This document shows, in pieces, positions 58,098-64,000 of a stretch of 64,000 nt of DNA. The notes under the pieces are model-generated. The model did not search any database. It was not told the origin of the DNA and saw nothing but the letters and a program-made list of their open reading frames with translations. The DNA comes from Isoperla grammatica (lineage: Eukaryota > Arthropoda > Insecta > Plecoptera > Perlodidae). The position numbers and the translations under genes were made by a program. The DNA is taken from contig OX246740.1 in NCBI GenBank assembly GCA_945910005.1, forward strand, positions 47,352,224 to 47,416,223. Direction: 5' to 3'. The first letter of the stretch is position 1. Every line of letters begins with the position of its first letter.

Positions 58098-58482
58098 TTT
58101 TTTTTTCCTCTTATGCAATGATGACCTTTCAGCCATTCATTTTTCTCGCTATCCAATACAAATTAGCTTCTTGATCTGGCCTGCTCTGGTTGTCAGGCAG
58201 GGAGTCGATATCACTCTTTATGGCGGCACATCTGAAAAGGTGCGCCCTGTCTTGATGTTCAAATTGACATAATTTACAAGTGGCCGAGTCTTTTGTGATG
58301 TTAAATCTGTTGAGATGGTGCTGGAGTACGTCGTGGCCAGTTGCTAGCCGGAATTGAGCAGTGGCAGTTTTTCTGCTCCAGGTCTTGTCCGGGCCTTTTT
58401 TAATCTCCGTCCACCACGATTTGAGCTTACAAGCTTCTTCTTTAGCCGTCTTATTGAGCCTTTTGAGGTCAATGGTCATTCA
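58098..58482 (-). pseudogene. Non-LTR retrotransposon C-terminal fragment (RNase H-like end and zinc motif)
   Basis: A minus-strand frame (58479-58129) reads WSRKTATAQFRLATGHDVLQ, then HHLNRFNI, CKLCQFEHQDRAHLFRC and ends shortly after. The RxxTGHxxLxxHLxRF, then CxLC...AHLxxC pattern is typical of the end of arthropod non-LTR polyproteins that carry RNase H. It is followed by TGCATAAGAGG and a 9-A tail at 58106-58098. A 5'-truncated copy in the candidate gene's intron or 3' flank. Confidence 0.75.
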
Positions 58483-59276
58483 TTACTATAAAATGTTGCC
58501 ATTATTATCAATCGGTTATTCTAATCTGCCATGTTGTGTTATAGTTAAGAATTATATCCGGTATTAGTAGCAAAAAAATAACATGAAACGTACTCGAGCT
58601 GATAAGACGAAAAACTTAATAAATTGCTTCAAATGGTCGGAATTGACACATCATACTTTCAGATTCTTGCAAAATGAAAACCCATTCAAACCGCTTCATA
58701 GAATCATATAAAATTAGGGCTGTCCAAGGATATGGATAATTTGATATGATATCGATAAAAGGAAAATATATCAGAATAGAATTAATACATGGTTCATTTC
58801 GCGATATCAAACATGCGACAAATTGTTAAGGGGAAAAAATCACCTTCAGAGTAGAGTTTGGCAGTGTTGCAGTTCTGCATTTTCCTCGCCATTTTGTGTG
58901 CATTTTTAAAATTTTGAATATTTAATACAATGCGCAAACTGACACACTAGTAAGACATTTCGAAGTTCAATTATTTATTTAATATTATTTATAATGAATG
59001 GCCTCCGGCTGGTTTGACAATCCTAAAAACGGACAAGAAAAGTTCGGATATTGTTTATATCGCCGATATCAACACGTCACTTAAATTCTTCGATAGCGTG
59101 AAATCCCGGTACGATATCGATATTTCTTCCCTCGATATTGATATGATTTTTTTTTATCGCTGGACAGCCCTTTGTAAAATGTATAAATCTAATCACATAT
59201 TTCATGTTACTACATCTCATAATTCGAAAGGAACGTAGGATGTACAAGGTGTTCAATCAAAATTATTTAAACATTA

Positions 59277-60247
59277 TTTTATTGTCTTCTATTTCACAAG
59301 TGTCAAAATGTAAACTAGGAAAACGCTCTGTAAGACGCGTTGATAAGCGAGCGCATCCATATCTACGAACTTTCTGGCCAAAGCTAATAAAAACAACAAT
59401 TAACAATACAAGAATGAGCATTGCAAAATTGTTTCTAATTTCCATAGCTATTATACTTCCCGATATTGTTGAATGGATGCTTTGCAATGTGCCTTGCTAA
59501 GATTTTTCGTTGTTATTTCATATAGTGTTTTCGATAACGGTTTGCCACCGTTACTAACACTTATTGACGGCAATAGAAATGTAATTTCTGCCTCTAATAC
59601 GTATCATATTGTGACTAGATTAGTATATTCGTGTCTGGATAAAAATGTACTACTTTACTATTACAGCCACCTCACATTTCGCCGTTACTGTGTTTCAGAA
59701 AAATAATATTTTTGAGTAACTTATGAGTAACTTTGCCAATACTTAACAGATTGCCATAACATGAACATATTCGTGACCGGACAAACTTTTCGAACGATTT
59801 TGTTACAAAACTATACACGATGGTCCAAATTTCAACTTAATTGGACGTTCTATTCGACCGCGTTCGACAGGCATAAAAAACAAACAAAAAACAAACAGAA
59901 CGAAGTGCTGTTAAGGCATAATGGAGACGCTCGCTTAACTCGCTTAATCACAACTTGCTATCACTGACGAAATATATTCTGGGTCGCTCCCAGCAACTGC
60001 GTTTACAAAAATCACCTGAGCTTACTACACTATGTCACTAACGGTAGTATGTCTCCAACATGGTGGCTCGGTCAACTTCCACTAAGTAAAACAGCGGGAA
60101 TAGCCGGAAATTGGAATTGTAAAAAAAAACTCGCTCACGTTGAATCAAGTACCAATTACTCGACTGGACTTCTCAAGTACTTGCACATTCCTAAGATCAA
60201 TTTATACTCTAGGACTAGAATCACTAGTTACGTTCATCACACTTCTT
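59277..60247. repeat. Dispersed repeat, copy carrying an insertion
   Basis: Left flank 59277-59317 and right flank about 59955-60247 match 56820-57170. Between them sits the diverged reverse complement of 33401-34205. Confidence 0.6.
59318..59950 (-). mobile_element. Dispersed repeat family, about 0.8 kb, copy B
   Basis: Reverse-complement relative of 33401-34205, recognisable by AAAACGCTCTGTAAGACGCG, the GACGGCAATAGAAATGT segment and the GCGAGCG ends. It is shortened internally. Confidence 0.65.
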
Positions 60248-63200
60248 AATTATTTGTATTTATTTTAAGCCGTACCAACAATTGTCGGTGTCCGGATTGC
60301 GATTGCAATCGAACTTTGTTCTTGTGACCCTGTACACAACTGAATCGTAATGTTACAATTGGGACTGTGTTCATATTTATTCCACTGCGATGCCACTGCT
60401 ATGAGCAAATGAAGCAGTTATAAGCCTTAACTATATAAATCATTCCTCTCTATATAATCAGATAATTAAAGTGAAAGTAGTGAGTCCAATACAATAAGCA
60501 TTCATTGTTCTGTATCGAGACTAGAGAGAAAACAAAATAAAAAATTTAAACCATCACAGACTTGATTACTAAATCTGAAAAAAAAAATCCATGCTGAATG
60601 TAGACCTACGGAGAAAATTACCCATAAGGCTATCTATAAGACAATGGCTAGAATTCGTTGAATCTCCATAACAGACATTGTGTCTCAGTCATCCCAATGC
60701 CGACAATTGTGTGTAGGGCTTCAAAATGAGTTCAGCTGAATCATGTTGAACGTGTGATGTGATGTGTACGAGACGTTGCTTGGTTCACTCTTGCAATACA
60801 ACATCAAGAATTGTTGTTGCAGTGTTTAGAGATTAAAGTACAATATAATTTAGTTGGCCGAGTAAGGGGCTAACCAGTTGCAGAACAGATACTGTTGACT
60901 AAACAAAGTATAACCTCAAACTTCAAGTACTAACTGTAGTTTGATTTCAACTGGGGAAACTTTTACTAGTACAGTAGCTACAATAAACATTTATTTAGGA
61001 CTTTAAAACATGTTAGTATGATGGGTGGGTGGGGGGTTGGGGGGGGGACAGTTCAAGGTCACCTCAAAAACATCGTCCTGTAAAGTCCCAAAACGGGTTT
61101 ACCCTAGTTTATTAATTAGAATTAAAAAATAACAAAAATAGGCGTTAATTTGTGAATATTGGTGATTATTCATTTAATTTACTAACATCAGCACGTATTT
61201 ATTTTCTCTAATAGTTGGTAGAGACAATGATTGATAGTATTAATTAAAGTGCATTTTATAGCATGACTTGGTGTAGCAAAATACGTACTTTGCGTATTTC
61301 AATGTATTATTATTTTAGTTTAATTCAGAGTTCAGACGGAAATACTTGTTTATGAAAATTGCATCCAAATTCATCTAAATCATACTGAATGTGTGAACAT
61401 TTCTATTTTAAATTGTATACTACAGTTACAAAATACAACAGATGTAGTACGGGCGAGTGTACACTGACACCTACTCCTAAATTTGCTAATCGGTCTTATA
61501 ACTAGAGCCTCGTAAAATCCGCGGTCGCAAAATCAATATTGTTGTGAATATTGCTATATTTCACACATCAAAACATTGGTGGCACAACTAAAAAAAAAAA
61601 AATGATTTTCTGGACTTAATATGCAAAACATAGCTCTTGCTCAGTTTTATCTACTAGTTCAATAGTGTAGTAACTCCAAAATTCAAAATTAGCACCTAAG
61701 TTACACATAACTTCCTGTTGTTTTTGTTAACTTTTCACCAAAGTCTGTTGAGTTTCTACGATCTGTATCTAAATGTTCAAGGAAGAAAAAATAACTTTTT
61801 TGAAAGCAATACAATATTGTCAATGTCAACATAATAAGCCTATGTACACTATTTTTTTTTGCACCAGTACCCACAATACTCAATTTCACACACTTTTTCT
61901 TATAATATATGAAATAAGTGAAATAAGTTAAATGCATTACGATCTATAGCACCACTAGTTATCCCGTTAGATATATAATGCAATTATTAGAACAGTTTGA
62001 AACTTCAAACACGAATAGCTCAAAACTATCAAATTTGAGTTGTGCCGCTAATGCTCTGATGTTGCGATCGATAAAATGTCAGCGTTTAATAGCAAGACGA
62101 GTCCAAAAATATAAAAATTGAAATGCAAAATTCACCAAAATTAGCATTATAACACCGCAAATAGCAAAATGTCATGTTTTACGCGAAATAACCATAAAAT
62201 CTCGCAAAACTGTCGTCTGAATTTTCTTTTAACAGTGATTAATGATTATTTTTCAGAAACTTGCATAAAACGTCGTGTCTTAAAATTAATAAATTTCTTT
62301 TGAAATGAAATAAATTTTGAACCATTTTTTAATTTTCTGTAGCTGGGATACGAATATTTACTTCACCAACGCATTTTACTTTGCATTAACGTGTGTAGTA
62401 GGCCTAGCGCATGTAGTAGTTCGTAGATTGTATCGTATATTGTATCACTCTACACTGCTAAAAATAATAACACCGCAAACGTCCATTTTTTAAATGAAAT
62501 TTGGAAAAAATAATCCCATATTCACGGGGCACTACTTGTAAAAGAATAGGATAGGTAATACATAAATAAATTAATTAATGAATACATAAATAGATAAAAT
62601 AAATACACCATCGTATTAGCAGTTAGTGAGTAATGTTGACAATTATTCAAATGTTCCAAACTCCAAGGTCGATGTTTTTGAGATTCTGGTTGAGCTAAGG
62701 GTAAAACATTATTTAGGTAGACACGAGAAATAAAACGACATTTATCCAAACATTTGTATCTTCCTTTCATTAATATTTTCCCCTTCCTTTAAACAAATAC
62801 CCCAAGTACACTCAAATCACACAATTGTGTGGCCTTTCCAGACCTGGTTAGTAACGTTACGCAAGAAACCCGTTACTGTAACGAAATTACTTTTTACAAA
62901 AAAGGTGGCCCAGTAATCTTATTACACAATTTTAACAGTTTTTTAAACTTTACTACATGTTTCATTGTACTTTGGCGTTAGTAACCCGTTACCACCGGCC
63001 GAACACGATATCTTTCATTCCGTCGGCCAGCCAGCACAAATAAAATAAATACAGAACTTAAAGTTTTCAAAGTCCTTTCCTGTGATAATGACAAAATCAA
63101 AGAGAAAATTTTAATTATAAAAGTAAATTTTGAAAGTAATTTTATTCCTATTTTTTCAATAAAAAGTAACAATTTTAATTACATTTTTGGAAAAGTAACT

Positions 63201-63733
63201 ACCTGCATTGTAATTTTAAAACATTTTGGCTGAAGTAATAACTAGGCTAAGTAATGTACCCAGGTTTGGTCTTGCGCTGTATAATTCAGACATAAACGTA
63301 ACATCAGCACTCTAGTCTCTTTTCAAACACAACTGCCTAGGCTGTCTTCTCATAAACCTTTGCTTTTTATAACCTAAACCTATTTTTAACAAATGAACCA
63401 ACATTGACAAATCCATCTCACGTTATTATCTCTCCCCCCCCCCCCCCCCCCCTCATTCCCCTCCTCTGAACCCCTAGTCTAGCCCATACATTTGACACAA
63501 TACACCTTGCCCAATGATCATACATTATAGTACAACCACAGCCAGGCAATCATAATCACTAGAGGTGTGCAAAAATGGTGCTGTCAAGATTAAAAAATTG
63601 TCCTTGGGATATGAAAATTTGCAAATACATATCAGTGTGTTCCTATTCATCAGAAGAAAATCGGATACCTATGCTTATTGCTTATTTTAATGGAGATAAT
63701 TATGGATTCTTGTTTTTGTATGTTGTAACAATA
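60248..63733. other. Intergenic, no gene seen
   Basis: About 3.5 kb of AT-rich DNA. It contains G runs at 61023-61047, (C)19 at 63434-63452, and no coding region I can support. TATTTTAAG at 60262-60270 before a GC-richer stretch could be a splice acceptor, but this is weak. Confidence 0.4.
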
Positions 63734-63846
63734 ACATCATGAGCCTACAGGGTTGGTTTAGTCGCTTTAAATTAAAGTCCCCCACTGAAAATCAGTTTCA
63801 TTACTGAGTGGGTAGACTCTAAATGTGAATTTATTTATTTATTTTA
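63734..63846 (+). mobile_element. SINE family B, 3'-end copy (5' truncated)
   Basis: Starts AGCCTACAGGGTTGG, runs through AAATTAAAGTCCCCCACTG and ends in TTTATTTATTTATTTTAT. It starts at the same point as the 5689-5803 copy. Confidence 0.75.
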
Positions 63847-63978
63847 TATGGAAAAAATGCACCAGGACTTGTGTGTCCAAATTGAACATTCTAGAAGCTC
63901 AAACTAAAAAATGTACGTTCATTCCAGGTTTGATCAATTACTTTTTAAATGGATTCGTGCAAACCAAATTTTAGGGGA

Positions 63979-63993
63979 GGGGGGGGGGGGGGG
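63979..63993. repeat. (G)15 homopolymer at the window end
   Basis: Fifteen consecutive G just before the right end. Confidence 0.95.
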
Positions 63994-64000
63994 CACTTAA

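Noticed and set aside
60270..60350. Possible terminal exon of the plus-strand gene
   Set aside because: The acceptor has a weak pyrimidine tract, no frame continuity can be tied to any of the triplicated exons, and 2.2 kb of repeats intervene.

Overview
The window looks like one piece of a large, AT-rich, repeat-rich insect nuclear genome. The evidence is a tandem family of secreted cuticular-protein genes, one with a Rebers-Riddiford chitin-binding domain, each with an intron inside the signal peptide. There are also GT-AG introns, tRNA-headed SINEs, LINE 3' ends and many MITE-like inverted-repeat elements. I cannot name the species; a hemimetabolous insect is a plausible guess only.

Left part (1-25.2 kb): a head-to-tail array of cuticular-protein genes, all on the minus strand. 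Five are complete (2740-4786, 8187-9993, 12832-14611, 17377-19322, 23486-25038). The first exon and promoter of a sixth lie at 60-200, its body being outside the window. Every gene has the same architecture: a TATATAAG box, an initiator-like CAGTT about 31-33 bp downstream, a short leader, a 12-nt coding exon (MKCV or MKCM), a GTGAGT donor, a 0.77-1.2 kb intron, and one large GC-rich exon. Exon 2 has no ATG, so the real start is in exon 1. A CAAGGGCA motif upstream of each TATA box and a conserved 3' UTR block suggest shared transcriptional and post-transcriptional control. The first four genes encode Ala/Tyr/Gly/His/Pro-rich low-complexity cuticle proteins. The fifth puts a Rebers-Riddiford domain between the same signal peptide and the same C-terminal module.

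Middle part (25.2-54 kb): no convincing host gene. It holds tandem duplications, two LINE 3' remnants (one of them already at 16.2 kb, the other at 28.1 kb), several inverted-repeat families present in two or three copies with recognisable target-site duplications, a 12-unit minisatellite with a five-unit higher-order period (44321-44988), a second tandem array (49713-50470), and one SINE with a clear tRNA-like head (51162-51598).

Right part (54.4-58.1 kb): a candidate spliced plus-strand transcript. It has a leader exon, two coding-like exons (55613-55700, 56062-56218) and three tandem copies of one exon (56588-56710, 57394-57517, 57853-58007), each with its own acceptor and donor. I do not recognise the product. 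The rest, to 64 kb, is repeats and unannotated AT-rich DNA. Fifteen C or G homopolymers of 10 or more bases are scattered through the window, mostly right of 48 kb.
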